Below are positions 11,038 to 24,443 of a DNA stretch of 64,000 nucleotides, one piece after another. This DNA is from Neocallimastix lanati (nom. inval.) (taxonomy: Eukaryota > Neocallimastigomycota > Neocallimastigomycetes > Neocallimastigales > Neocallimastigaceae), in contig JACVTC010000104.1 of NCBI GenBank assembly GCA_016946835.1, positions 596,001 through 660,000 of the forward strand, given 5' to 3'. Position 1 is the first letter of the stretch. Every line of letters begins with the position of its first letter. The position numbers and the translations under genes were made by a program. The notes below the pieces were generated by a model. It did not search any database, was not told the DNA's origin, and saw nothing but the letters and a program-made list of their open reading frames with translations.

Positions 11038-14000
11038 AAATAAATATTTATATATTTAATATAAAAAAAAATAAAAAAAATAAAATATTTTAATAGTATA
11101 TTAATTATACATTAACGTAATAAATATGTTACAATATAATATTATACAATATATTACATTATTGAATTTTGTTCAATATATTACTTTGGAAATATTATAT
11201 TAACATCAATTATATTTTTTTAAATTCTATCCAATACTAATAAACTTTATAAATTATAAAAAGTTATATCATTAATTATATTGGTATAATATATTTGTAA
11301 TATACTTATAATATATGCTAAATTTGTTTTAATATTCTAAATAGCATATCTAAAATTAGTTTTATATTTCAATTACAATAAATTGATATAATATAATATA
11401 TTATATATAATATTATAATATGTTGATATACATTATATATTGAATATATTTTGGAATATATTGCAATAAATGATTAAATAAATATTTGATTTAATTTTAG
11501 TATATATTAAAAATAATGTTATGTAAAGTATTATTTAATATTTAAAATTTTTTTAATTTTTTTAATACTTATATTATTTATATATATAATATATTGTAAT
11601 ATATTAATATAATATTAATAAATATATATTTATATATATAAAAAGTTCAAAAATAAAACGAAAATAAATATATTGAATATATATCAAATAAAAAATATTT
11701 TTAATATATAAACTTTTTTTTATTAGCATTTTGTATATTTAAATAATATTTAAATAAGGCTGGATAATGAAAGGGATTCTTTATTATTTTTTTCTTTTTT
11801 TATTTTGTTTGTTTGTTTAATTTTATATTAATTTTTTATTATTATTATTATTATTATAATAAAAATTAAAAAATTAAAACCATGAAATTTTATAATTATG
11901 CTATAAATTTCTAATATCTAATATAAAAGACCTAAATAATATGATATATATGTATTTATATTCATGATATGTAATAATAATTTTTATATATAAAAAGCTT
12001 AATGGTGTTTTTTTTTTTTTTTTTTTTGTATTTTTTTCATATATTTTGTTTTATTTTGTTTATTAAAAAAAAAAAAAAAAGTATATTATAGTATTTTTAA
12101 TGTTAGCTACTTAAAACGCTAATTGAAATATTCTATATCTATATAAATTTATTTCAATTGATAATAGTAGTAAATAAATATATATATTATCTTCAAATTA
12201 CAACTCCATTTTTAAACATTTTTTTTATTTACCTGATAATTATTTTATGGGTAATGTTTTTCAGGGAAAAGCATTTGCTAAAATTCAATAATTTATATAT
12301 ATTAACACATTATACACATTATATATTCATTACTTATTTATTATTGATAATGAAATAATATATATTAAATTTAAAATATTTTATAATTTTAAATGGAACT
12401 TTATATATTATACATCTATATATATATACTTTTTTTTTTTTTTTTTTTTTTGTTATTTTTTTCGGGATTAGAAAATTAATAATTATGAAAAAAAAAAAAA
12501 AATAAATAATAAAATTAAAGAAATAATTAAATAAAAATTCAAATAATATAATATAAATATAAAATATAAATAATAAATTTTAAATGATAATAATAATAAA
12601 ATTTATTTATAGATAAATATAATAAAATTAAATTGTGAAATTTAAATAAAATTTAAATAATAAAATTTAAATAATAAAATAAATAATTATAATTAATTAT
12701 AAGAAATAATTAGATAGTAAATTAAATATTAAAAATATTTAAATAATAGAATTAAATAAAATTAAATAAAATTTAATATTAAAAATAAAAATAAAAAAAA
12801 AAAATAGAATTAAATAAATATATATATAAAAAAAAAAAGTAAAAGAGAATTAAATAAAAAAAACAATAATAAAAAAGTAACATAGAATTAAATAAATATA
12901 AAAAATAAAAAAAAAAAAATTAAATAAAAAATTAGATGTTTTTATTATTTTAATATAAAATAAAAGAGAAGAATAAAATCATGATTTTAACATGATTAAT
13001 TGCATTATATATAAATTATATATTCTAATAGAGAGTAATTAAAAAAAATTTTTTTTTCTTAGGAAAAGCTTTAAAATTTAAAGTTTGAGTAAGAAAGTAT
13101 AAAATTCTTATATTGAAAATAATTAAAACTTTTTTAAAATATATATTTATATATATATTTAAAAATTTAAAATATTTAGTTTTAATTTAAAAGAATAATA
13201 AAATAAAATTGATATAGAAAACAAAGTTAAAAATTAAAAAAAAAAAAAAAAAAATTCATCATTAAATATTGAATTTATTTTTATTCATCCTTAAATAATA
13301 ACAATGATGATTCTTATCATTATTTTAATGAATGAAATAATAACTTCAGTTACTAATAAAAGAATTATTCTTACCATAATATGGTAGTATTATTTATATA
13401 AAAAAATTATGTTATTATTTTTTATTAATTTTTATATTCGGTACTTGGATATTACTGAAGGATTATTTATTGTTAATTTATAAACATTTAATACTATGGA
13501 AAATTAATTGAGGTAATAAACTTTTAATTATTTTTCTTTATTTTATCTGCTTTTTATTTATTTATTTATAAATATTTTATTTTATTTTATTTTTAAAAGA
13601 TGATAGAAAATTTAAATATAAAGTAAAAAGTTAAAAATAAATTTAAAATCATATATTTAAAATTTTATAAATTATTAAATAAATAAATAAAAATTTTAAG
13701 AAAAGTTTTAAACTGTTTTAATTATTTTATATTTATAAAAATAAAGCATTTAATTCTTAAAATAATGCAGCATATATTTAATAATCTTATAAACTATCTT
13801 TGAAAATAAACATCATCTTTATCCCGATACATAATACAGGATATTTTTAAACATAATTAAAAAAATAATATAATATGGATAAAATATAAGCTAAAATTTT
13901 ACACTATAATATATTATAAAATAATAAAATAATGAAATGTAATAATAATTAATAAAAAAAACCAATCTTAAACTATTGATTGAATATATTTATAATTATT

Positions 14001-14679
14001 GTATTATACTTTATGTATAATTAATTACATATTGAATAGAATTAAAATAATGTAATAATAAGATAAAAAAAAATTCCACATGCTTTTTATTTATTTATTT
14101 TTTTTTTTTTTTTTTTTTTTCTTTATAAAAAAAAAAAAAAGTATGATATACCATAAAAATTTAAATATATAAATATATGTAATAGTTATTAATAGAAATA
14201 TCAAATTAATTATATTGATAATATATTAGTTTTATTACTCTATATTCAACTTTAAGGCTTAATCTATTTATTCAATTGATTAAATTAAAGTTAAAAGGTT
14301 ACACCAAATCGATTAAAATAATTAAAAAAATTAAAAAAAAAAAAAAAGGGAAAATATAAATAATAATTTCTATAAATTTCTAAAAAAAAAGTTTTATTAT
14401 ATAGTATTTCCTTTTTTCTTCTTTTTTTTATATTTATTTTAATATATAAACATAACTTTAAATTAAGTAGTTAATTATAAACAATATGTCAAAAGAGTAC
14501 TTAAAGAATTCTATTTTTTTTTTATATCAAAGATAATTACAATTAGAAAATTAGTAATGAATTTTAAAATCTTTAATTTATATTTATTTCTTATTAATTA
14601 TTGGCGTTTCATTTTTTTTATTAATTTATTTATATTTCTTTCATGTATATTATGTATTATTAATAATTCATTACCATCT
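10588..14679. other. Gene-free AT-rich stretch
   Basis: About 4 kb of A/T-rich DNA with frequent homopolymers, TATA-rich palindromes (for example ATATTATATATAATAT near 11400) and AAATTAAATA-type simple sequence at 12540-12950. The only modestly GC-richer spot is 12230-12290. No frame with coding character was found. Confidence 0.65.
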
Positions 14680-15620
14680 ATTATTTATTTATTTATTATT
14701 TATTATTTATTATTTATTATTTATTATTTATTTATTATTATTTATTATTTATTATTTATTATTTATTATTTATTATTTATTATTTATTATTTATTATTTA
14801 TTATTTATTATTTATTAATAAATACTCTTTTTTATTATTTATTATTTATTATTTATTATTTATTATTTATTATTTATTATTCATTATTCATTATTCATTA
14901 TTTATTATTTATTATTTATTATTCATTATTCATTATTTATTATTTATTATTTATTATTTATTATTTATTATTTATTATTCATTATTTATTATTTATTATT
15001 TATTATTTATTATTTATTATTTATTATTTATTATTTATTATTTATTATTCATTAATAAATACTCTTTTTTATTATTTATTATTTATTATTTATTATTCAT
15101 TATTTATTATTTATTATTTATTATTTATTATTTATTATTTATTATTCATTATTTATTATTTATTATTTATTATTTATTATTTATTATTTATTATTTATTA
15201 TTTATTATTTATTATTCATTAATAAATACTCTTTTTTATTATTTATTATTTATTATTTATTATTTATTATTTATTATTTATTATTTATTATTTATTATTC
15301 ATTATTCATTATTTATTATTTATTATTCATTATTTATTATTTATTATTTATTATTTATTATTTATTATTTATTATTTATTATTTATTATTTATTATTTAT
15401 TATTTATTATTTATTAATAAATACTCTTTTTTATTATTTATTATTTATTATTTATTATTTATTATTTATTAATAAATACTCTTTTTTATTATTTATTATT
15501 TATTATTTATTATTTATTATTTATTATTTATTAATAAATACTCTTTTTTATTATTTATTATTTATTATTTATTATTTATTAATTAATTATTTAATATAAT
15601 TTATTTATTATTTATTATTA
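14680..15620 (+). repeat. Heptanucleotide satellite (TTTATTA)n, block 1, with punctuating motif
   Basis: The 7-bp unit TTTATTA is repeated over about 900 bp with sparse TTATTCATT variants. It is interrupted by TTAATAAATACTCTTTTTTA, with copies near 14817, 15054, 15221, 15417, 15471 and 15533. Because the unit is 7 bp, three units give 21 nt and all frames stay open for long distances; the resulting Leu/Phe/Ile/Tyr frame (14557-15222) is an artefact and not a protein. The same family occurs at 17.6-18.1 kb and, inverted, at 35.9-36.7 kb. Confidence 0.95.
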
Positions 15621-17616
15621 CAAATATAATGTATAAATAAAAAAAAATTGTATATATTATTTATTGGCCTTCATTACCAATAAATATATTATAAGATAAT
15701 AATCGTCTAATCTAAAAATATAAAATATTAAAAATTAAATTATTCTATATATTAAATTAAAATTGTTAAATTATTTATTATCTCATTAACCAAAGTTAGA
15801 AATTAGGAAAAAATACTATTATTTTTAAAAAAAGTATTGTAATATATTGAATAAATATATTAGTAGTATATATATAATATATGCAAATTTAGATTTAATA
15901 CAAATTTTAATATAAAAATGAGATGAGTCTTCAATAGTTGAGTAAATTTAATAATAATAATTTAATTTAAATATATTAAATAAAGTTTTAATTGATACAA
16001 TTATATTAATAGTAGTTTCCTTTTATATATAAATTTAAAGATTTTTCTACATTGTTGATAATACATTTAATTTATTATAATATTATATATTATAATATTA
16101 TATAAAGTTTAAATCTCTATTTAAAGTTTAACTAAATATTCAATATAATAATATTAATTGAATATATTATTGGTATAATATTTATATTTATGTTACTATA
16201 TATTTAACTAAATTTATAAAAATTTATATTAAAAATTTTTATTTTTAAATTTAAATATATAAATTATTTTAAGAAACTCAGCAAATCAAAAAATCTTTAA
16301 ATTTTCTAATATTATAATACATTAATTAAATTAAGGTCTTAGATCATATTTTAAATATATTATATTATATGTTTTATTCACTCCATAAAAAATAAATATT
16401 AAAATATTAAAAAAATTTACATTAACAAAAAAATAAAAATTAAATTAAATTTTAAAAATATATTTAATATATATTACTATTATTAGGTGTACATATAATA
16501 ATATACACACTATTAGTATTTCTCTTATTTAAAAAAATTTTAATTTTTAGATTTTATTAATTTATAAATTAACCAATAAATTTTATAATATGTCAAGTAT
16601 AAAAATAATAATAAAATTAAATTTCTAATCGTATAAAAAATTAAAATATAATAATATACGGTATTCTATTAAGCCTTTATATACAACATATATTACTATA
16701 AAAAACTATAATACTGTTTAATTTTATATTTTTATAAACTAATAATTAGCAGGTAATTATTTAAGCCAATAAAAATTCTTCTACATAAAATATTATGTAT
16801 TTATTCCTTCAATCATAATTAACCTATTAACCATCAGTTTTTTTTACTATATTAATCTAAATTATGATTATTTTGATTATATGGATTATTCTGATTTTTA
16901 TAATATTTTTTTATATTCAAAGAGTGGCCAAACTTCATAAATAATATTGAATAATTATTTCAAATAATATAAAAAAAAATTAAATAAATAAATAAAATTA
17001 TTTAAAAAATTTTTTTCCTAATTGCAAATTAAATAATGTACATATTTTATTACAAAACTATATCTACATTATTTTTTATATAAAATACTAAATAATGGAA
17101 ATAATTTTCAAACTCAACAAATTAAAATTTCAATATCATAAATTCAATAGTATAATAAAAAATAATAAAATAGTAATAAAATGAAAGAATTTTGTAATAA
17201 AAAAATATATCGAAATACTAACATAAAATTTTTTATGAAATAGAATAGGAATAACGCAAATGAAAAAAAAAAAATTATAATAAATATTTTATTGTTAAAA
17301 AAAATAAATAGTATTTTATTATTATAGATATATAATGAAAATTATTAAAATATGAAATAATCATTTTAAAAAAAATTGTTTTAAATTATTTATAGTTCCA
17401 ATCTAACCTTTCTATTGAATAGCATTACATAGTATTTATAATTTTTTTTTTTTTGTTTTTTTTTACCTTTTGATTATCCTAAAAATCAATAAATTGATTT
17501 AAAAATGTTTAAATTTTCTTAAAAAAAAAAAAGTTTAACAGATAAATTGATTATAAATAAAAATATATATATAATATACTAAAAAATACAATTATATATA
17601 TTATTTAAATTAATTT
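15621..17616. other. Gene-free AT-rich stretch between satellite blocks
   Basis: A/T-rich DNA with many short TAATATTATAT palindromes and no homology I can see to the LTR or LINE elements in the window. No gene or RNA supported. Confidence 0.6.
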
Positions 17617-18140
17617 GTGTTTTTTTTATTAATTATTTATTATTTATTATTTATTATTTATTATTTATTTATTATTTATTATTTATTAATAAATACTCTT
17701 TTATTATTATTATTATTTATTATTTATTATTTATTATTTATTATTTATTATTTATTATTTATTATTTATTATTTATTATTTATTATTTATTATTTATTAT
17801 TTATTATTTATTATTTATTATTTATTATTTATTATTTATTATTTATTATTTATTATTTATTATTTATTATTTATTATTTATTATTTATTATTTATTATTT
17901 ATTATTTATTATTTATTATTTATTATTTATTATTTATTATTTATTATTTATTATTTATTATTTATTATTTATTATTTATTATTTATTATTTATTATTTAT
18001 TATTTATTATTTATTATTTATTATTTATTATTTATTATTTATTATTTATTATTTATTATTTATTATTTATTATTTATTATTTATTATTTATTATTTATTA
18101 TTTATTATTATTTAATTATTATTATTATTTATTTATTTAT
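17617..18140 (+). repeat. Heptanucleotide satellite (TTTATTA)n, block 2
   Basis: An almost perfect array of the same 7-bp unit as block 1, about 500 bp. It includes one copy of the punctuating AATAAATACTCTTTTATTATT near 17689. The array is more homogeneous than block 1, suggesting recent expansion. The long open frame it creates is a by-product of the unit length. Confidence 0.95.
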
Positions 18141-19100
18141 TTATTTAATAAACATCTGGTATTTGACTAAAAAAATAAAAAAAAATCCAATGGATATAAA
18201 TATAAAAATTACCATAAATTTTGTAGACTTCAAATTTTCTAGTAAATAATCCAAATTAAAATCCATTTCATAGTAATTAAAGTTGGATAACATGATTTGA
18301 TTAGCCTTAAATAAATGTAACAAATATTTATATATAAATATATAAAAAAGAAAAAAAAAAATTTAATAATCTTTTTTTTTTATTAATACTTTTTTAATTC
18401 TTCAATTATTTATTATTATTATTTATTATTTATTATTTATTATTCAGTTTAATTATTTATTATTTACTGCTTATAGGTTATTCAATATTAAACATTAAAC
18501 ATTCAATCATTAATTATTTATAATTATTTTTTTTTACTACTTATAGGTTATTCAATATTAAATATTCAATTATTATTATGTATTGTTCTTCATTCATATT
18601 TAATTAATGCAAATTATTATAATTTATTATTGAAAATAGGCTTAAATTAATAACTGGAATATATAATAAATTTAATATTGAAAAAAAGACTCAAATAAAT
18701 ATTTTTATACTTTAAATTTTTTTTAAAATTATAAATATATTTTATAATTAATTAAAAGATTATAATTTGAATTTTATTATTTTATCAATTTTAATATATT
18801 TAATAAATTATTATTTTTTTTTTTTTTTTGTTCACATTATTAGCTTTTATATATTTATTTATATTTTTAATGTGGCTTTTGTACTATGTTATACAATTTG
18901 TTTAAATACATTTGATGTTTATTTCACTTATATTTCAAATATTCTATCATTTCCTAATAATTTGATATATTGGTGAATATAAGTATTTTATTTTATATTT
19001 ATCAACTATGATTAAACTTTAATAATAATTATATGCACAAAACTATTTACAATTAATAATGATATTTATATTTTAGATATATAATTGATAGTATAATTAA
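18141..19100. other. AT-rich DNA with a 27-bp direct repeat
   Basis: Contains two copies of CTTATAGGTTATTCAATATT with matching flanks, at about 18470 and 18541, 71 bp apart. Otherwise simple A/T-rich sequence with no convincing gene. Confidence 0.55.
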
Positions 19101-19104
19101 ATTA

Positions 19105-19400
19105 TTACCATACTGAATGCTGCCGGGTTGGTTACAACCCCTTCATATACTACATTAGCTGTGTTTTGCAAGGCTTTATTATAGGACCAAGCTCACACAT
19201 ATATGGGGGATTTACAAATTTTTTTATTTTGAAATTTAATTTCATTTTCGTGGAACAAACTTATAAAACTTTTATATTTCGTTATTGTGAATTTTAAACT
19301 TCTAATTATTCGGTAGTATTAATAAATTTTATTAAATGGAAAGGATACTCATTAGATTTTACACCACCATGTAACAATGTTATTTATGGTAACTCTCTAG
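19105..19400 (+). pseudogene. Decayed retroelement scrap with chromodomain-like motif
   Basis: 19320-19370 in one plus-strand frame reads VLINFIKWKGYSLDFTPP. IKWKGYS is the hallmark of chromodomains such as those ending the integrase of Ty3/gypsy chromoviruses (family knowledge), though the usual TWEP that follows is not intact. Just upstream, 19105-19210 is a GC-richer stretch with a short plus frame (NAAGLVTTPSYTTLAVFCKA) and an equally open minus frame. I cannot say which is real. No LTR is evident around it. Confidence 0.35.
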
Positions 19401-20026
19401 TTTTGTGTCATTTAAATTTATTATTTTTAACTTCTTTACATCATTTATTATTTAATTTTACTACTCTTTTATTTTTCATTAATAAATTATTATATTTTAA
19501 AATTTGTTTTATTATTTTTATCATTAATAAATTATTATATTTTATAACTTTTTTTTAACTTTAATTATTTCAATGAAATATCTTATTTTTTTCATGATTA
19601 TAGCTGTAAATTTATTAAGAATCTCCAAATTTCAATTTCTATATTTTATATAATATTCATATCTTGTTTACTACTTTGTTTTGCCTTAAAGGTTTTTCTT
19701 TTACTATCTACTCTTTAATAAAATAAAATAAAATAAAATAGAGTATATTAAATAAAAATAGAGTAAAATAAAATAAAATAAAATAAAAATTATTATTTTA
19801 AAAAACTTTAAGAAATATCATCATTTTTCTTCCAATTATCTTTTTCCTTTTTTCATATTTTTTTTTTTTTCATTTTTATGTATGAACTATTTCTTCATGT
19901 ATGAATCCTTCATGTATAGTACTATAATGTTATATTTATCATGTATTTTTTTTTATATATTTAGGATGGTTATATAATTATAATACTTTTTTATATTCCT
20001 ATAGAAATTGATTCGTTCCATCTCAT

Positions 20027-20072
<46 letters not shown>

Positions 20073-20188
20073 TTTAATACACTTCTGATATTTATTTCAT
20101 TTCTTCATCAATAATTATGGGATAAAATATTTTTAGATATCAATAGAGAACCATAAAAATTTCTTAATATTTCATTACAGAACCCTGG

Positions 20189-20515
20189 TCATTAAGAAAT
20201 TATTTCATGAAAATAATCATTTATTTTATAAAAGGATTAAAATTTTTAAATTTAGAAGTAATTTATCTAATCTTCAAGCAATCTTTGATCTATCCAAAGA
20301 ATACAGGATATTTTTCTATTATTAGAATACTTAGATTTAAAATTTTGATTCATTCGATTGACCAATGTTTTATGTTTCTTAATGACAATTATCAATTAAC
20401 ATGGTTGGTCTAGACTTACAGAAAATCTCTAAACCTTCTTTTCTCTTTCTCTCTTCCTTCCCAATCGCCTTGTGTACATTAAAGATAAAGCAGGTAATGT
20501 TCTAGTTTAAGATGT
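20189..20515 (+). mobile_element. LINE fossil (linker region between endonuclease and RT)
   Basis: Nucleotide similarity to 58021-58335 of LINE copy 3 is direct: ATTAAGAAATTAT, CATTTATTTTATAAAAGG, TCTAATCTTCAAG, ATTTGATTCATTC, GGTTGGTCT, AAAATCTCTAAACCTTCTT and ACATTAAAGATAAAG all occur in the same order. The segment covers only the region from the KKLSHEKH block to just before the RT, with indels that break the frame. Both ends are lost, so it is a small internal relic of the family. Confidence 0.85.
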
Positions 20516-20689
20516 TTTGAAAAATGAAAAGAAATAAAAAAAAATTATTATTTTAAGACAAAACTATTCTCAGATGTTATAGATATTATAAAAAAAAAAT
20601 AAAGAAAAAAAAATTAGATATACAAACTATAGGAATACAGCAACCTCAGATAATTTGAAAAACAAAAAATTAATATAATAATATAAAAT

Positions 20690-22246
20690 AAACATATATT
20701 CAATACTTAATAACATCAGATGCTTCCTCTGAGTTTTTATTATCTAATAATATAGATGAACGTATTGCTCTTTATATTTACCCATAGATAAAGAAATCAA
20801 TCTATTAGAAGAAAAAACTATTAATAAAAAATAGATGAAAATATTGAAGATAATAATGAATCAAATGAGCTTCTTAATAATATCAATGATGATATATATG
20901 AGGAAGAAAAAAAAAAAAAAAAAAAGAAAATATTGTAGATGATGATAATAATGAATTAAAAGAAGAAGAAAAAAAATTTTTTTTTTTTTTAAAAAAAATT
21001 TATAATCATTTTAATTCAGAAGAAAGATAAAAATGGTGAATTATTTTAGCATTTATTGATCAAATATTAAATTATAATATTAGTGAAAAATAACGTAAGA
21101 TATTAAAACTTTAGATAGTAATATATTGAAATCTTTATTATTAATATGTAAACGTACCAAAGCATATAGTGAAAGATATTTTATGAATAATATATATAAT
21201 CAACATCAATTTATTATTATTAAATCAAAAAATTGAACCAAAAGATGAAAATAATAATTAAAGAAACTCTTTGTCTTAATCATTAATAGTAGTAATGATG
21301 AAATTGTAAGTCACCCTTTTTACAATAAAATATAACCCTAATAGAAATAATAAAGGTAATAATATAAAATACAATGAATCAACAGAGCTTAATGATTTTG
21401 AATATACTATAGATACTAATTACAATCAAAAAGAAATATTTTATTATGAATATTTTAAGAAACCTAAAATTAATACACTTGCTGATGATTTAAAACTACA
21501 TAAAATATTGAAATCATTAATGATGAAAATAAAATTTAAAAATATTATTAAAAAACAAAAAAAAAACAAAAAAAAAAAAAAATAGAGTATCAGATATTTA
21601 TAAAAATAAAGATAATGAAAATTATTTTCAAAAAAAAATTGTTAATGAATTACATGGGGTTATTAAGTTAAGTAATAATAGAATCTAATTTAAATGATAT
21701 AATAAATGAATCTTTTTGTAAAGAAAAATCTAAAAGATAATTTAATAGAAGCAGAAATTGATAAAAAATATTTATAAAATGGATAAAATCATAAATGGTA
21801 AATATGTATCTGAAGATTTAATAAAAAAAAAAAAAAAAAAAAAAAAAAAACTAAATCGTCATTCAACCTTAGAAGATTATAAATTGGATAATAATAAGGG
21901 TATAGAATCAATATGTAATTATATTTATAGTGATATATTTATAAATTTGAAAGAATTTAATAAAAAAGATAAAAAAAAATTAATTATTAGTCATATCTTA
22001 AAGAGTAATAATACTATAAAGAATATTTTAAGTAAACATTTTTATTGATAAATTTAGTAAATAAGTTATCTAATAATAACTTTGAAAATTCTTATCGACA
22101 TAGGAAAATATGCATTATTTAAAATGTATATTAAAAGAAATATAATTGACAGAAGAATCTGAATTTAATGATAATTTTATATAAATAATTAATTAAATCA
22201 TATTGAATTTGAAAATAATTTTACTGAAATAGCATCTAATTCTAAA

Positions 22247-22297
<51 letters not shown>

Positions 22298-22640
22298 GAT
22301 CTATTTAAAGATATTAGAGATATGTATATTAATGATAAGCAAGTAAATAAAATTAAAGAAGAAATAATAAATAAAAGAAAAGAAGTAAGAATTAACAATA
22401 AACATTAAAGATGAGGAAAAATAAGAGGAAAGAAAATAATTAAAAAAAAAAAAAAAAGTTTACAAATCAATTGTATAAAAAATTTTTTTTATATGACCAT
22501 AAAGATTTATATAAAAATCCAATAGATTCTGTCATAATTGGAGATGGGGTAATTAGTTTAGTTTGGAAACAAATAGAGATTAAAAATAGTTCAAACAATG
22601 GAGAAACTTAATAATGAATTATTAAGTGAGAGGTTAATTA
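20690..22640 (+). pseudogene. Decayed coding-like region, identity unknown
   Basis: A/G-rich plus-strand sequence reads as runs of Glu, Asn, Lys, Asp and Ile codons broken by many stops and frameshifts. Examples are DASSEFLLSNNIDERIALYI near 20722, a 96-codon frame at 21758-22048 (LEDYKLDNNKGIESICNYIY), and DHKDLYKNPIDSVIIGDGVI near 22500. The composition suggests an old protein-coding gene or retroelement gag-type frame (inference). Similar remnants resume at 23830-24200 after the repeat-rich block. No family recognised. Confidence 0.4.
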
Positions 22641-22689
22641 ATGAATTAAAAGAATTATGGTTTATGGTTAATATTAGCAATATATGCTG

Positions 22690-23700
22690 TTATTATTATT
22701 AATGTTCCAGAATAATGTTGTTAATTGATAAACATATGCATATATTGCTAATATATATGTATTTATGCAATGGTTATGCTAAAACTATGCATATATTTGA
22801 TTATTGTTTTTATTTTATTTTTATATTTATTTTATTTTTTTTTTTATTTTTGATGAAAATGGGTGTGTTTTTAGCATAGTTTTAGCATCAAAACCCTATG
22901 TAGTTCATATATTAATATAAGTTCCTGAATAATGACATGTTGTATTTGTTTGCCATTTAACAACAATGATCGATATATACAAACATCGCTGTAAAATGAC
23001 TCTGTTTTTGAACATAAAATGCATATATTTGACATACAAATACAATTATACAGCCATATTGTTTATATAATAATAATATTGATAATAGTTGTTGTTGTTG
23101 TTATGATTTTGAATGCCTGGAACAATATAGCTATGATTGCATATATTTGGAGATATATTTGCATTGTTTATTGATAAAATATATAGCAGTTTTGACCATA
23201 AAAGGCATTCAAAATCATCATATTGCAATATTGTTTATATATTAAATATATGTGCAAATATAACTAAGATGTGCAAAACCTAGCTAGTTGAACAACATAT
23301 GTTATTGATCCTTCAACTGGTCAAAAACAGACTCAGATATCCTAAAACTAGCTAAGTTTTCAATCACTAAAAACACTATCATTTATATATAATCATGGCA
23401 GTTTTATAGTTCATTAACAATCTGGATCTTATATTAATAAATAAACAGCATACCTGTTTTGACCAATATTAACATCAAACCCATATCGTTTATATTAATT
23501 CATAGCTGTTTTGACCATTTAATAATACAGGTTCCAGATCGTTAATAAACATATAGGTTTTTTATGGTTTATTTATGCAAAACTATGCTATATGATATCT
23601 ATTAATTAAGGCTCCAAATTTAAAATATATATTAACAATATAGTTTTTATGACAAAATATATCAAAAACTATATGATAAATAACCCTAAAAACACTGAAT
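22690..23700. repeat. Block of degenerate short repeats with inverted arms
   Basis: Recurring motifs include CATATTGTTTATAT and variants (about 23053, 23229, 23476), GTTTTGACCA preceded by CAG, CTG or AGCT (about 23189, 23456, 23502), and GCATATATTTG. A perfect 15-bp inverted repeat ATGATTTTGAATGCC / GGCATTCAAAATCAT lies at 23103-23117 and 23204-23218. There is no coding frame. It separates two stretches of decayed coding-like DNA, so it may be an inserted element. Confidence 0.55.
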
Positions 23701-23714
23701 ATGATGAATGAAGA

Positions 23715-23830
23715 CAATCGAATGGTTAAACGAAATGAAGCGAATGAAGACGAGTGAGAGATCGAGCACTTAAAGTAGTGAAGCTGCGTAGAGGCTCGAG
23801 ATCAGTCGAGAATGAGCGAAATGTAGTCAA
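23715..23830 (-). mobile_element. Short dispersed GC-richer element, copy 1
   Basis: On the minus strand this reads GCTCATTCTCGACTGATCTCGA, about 30 unlike bases, then TGCTCGATCTCTCACTCGTC. The same blocks, same order and nearly same spacing occur on the plus strand at 49071-49143. Neither copy has an open frame. It could be a SINE, MITE or other non-autonomous element; the family is unknown to me. Confidence 0.6.
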
Positions 23831-24392
23831 TAAGATTGTTGAATACATTAACTTTACTATCACTAAAGATAAAGAGGGAAAAAAATTAATTTTAAATCAG
23901 AAGAGTCTAAAAAAATGAAGATGATTTCGATGCTTGGATAAATAAAATTTTGAAATTTAGTGTAAGAAATATATTTATAAAGAAACGATAAATAAAAAAG
24001 AGACATTGGATAGATAAGGATAGATAATTATTTAATAAATTAACAAATGAAATAATATCTTTTTTAGATAAAGGATTAGAACAAGTTATAAACATTATAA
24101 ATGAATTAAATAATTTAATAAATGATATAAAATCAAACTAACAATATTATTGATAAACAAAAAGATACTATAAATAGTCCATCTAAAACAGATGATTTAA
24201 AAAAAATAATAATAATAAAATAAAGACGGTTTTAATAATGATAAAGAAACTAAAGACATAGGATTTTTTTAGTAATGTTGCTTGTTGACATTTAAATTTA
24301 TTAATAATATTTATGGAAATTACTCTTAAAAAAAATTTATATAATTTGTGAAATCCTATTTTTCAATTAAAGTCCATTTTCATTTTAATATT

Positions 24393-24443
<51 letters not shown>

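Noticed and set aside
12158-12358. Frame containing YLPDNYFMGNVFQGKAFAKI, briefly resembling an acyltransferase motif
   Set aside because: Only about 20 residues in another frame of a low-complexity region, with no second motif nearby.
14557-15222. 221-codon plus frame of Leu/Phe/Ile/Tyr, and the similar frames at 17617-18249 and 35823-36623 (minus)
   Set aside because: Produced by the 7-bp and 57-bp repeat units; no start context, no splice structure and no composition of real genes.
10588-19000. Long AT-rich gene desert considered as a centromere
   Set aside because: No feature visible in sequence can show centromere function; AT content alone is typical of all intergenic DNA here.
22198-22398. 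Minus frame with a long Leu run
   Set aside because: Antisense of an (AAT)n tract inside decayed plus-strand coding-like DNA.
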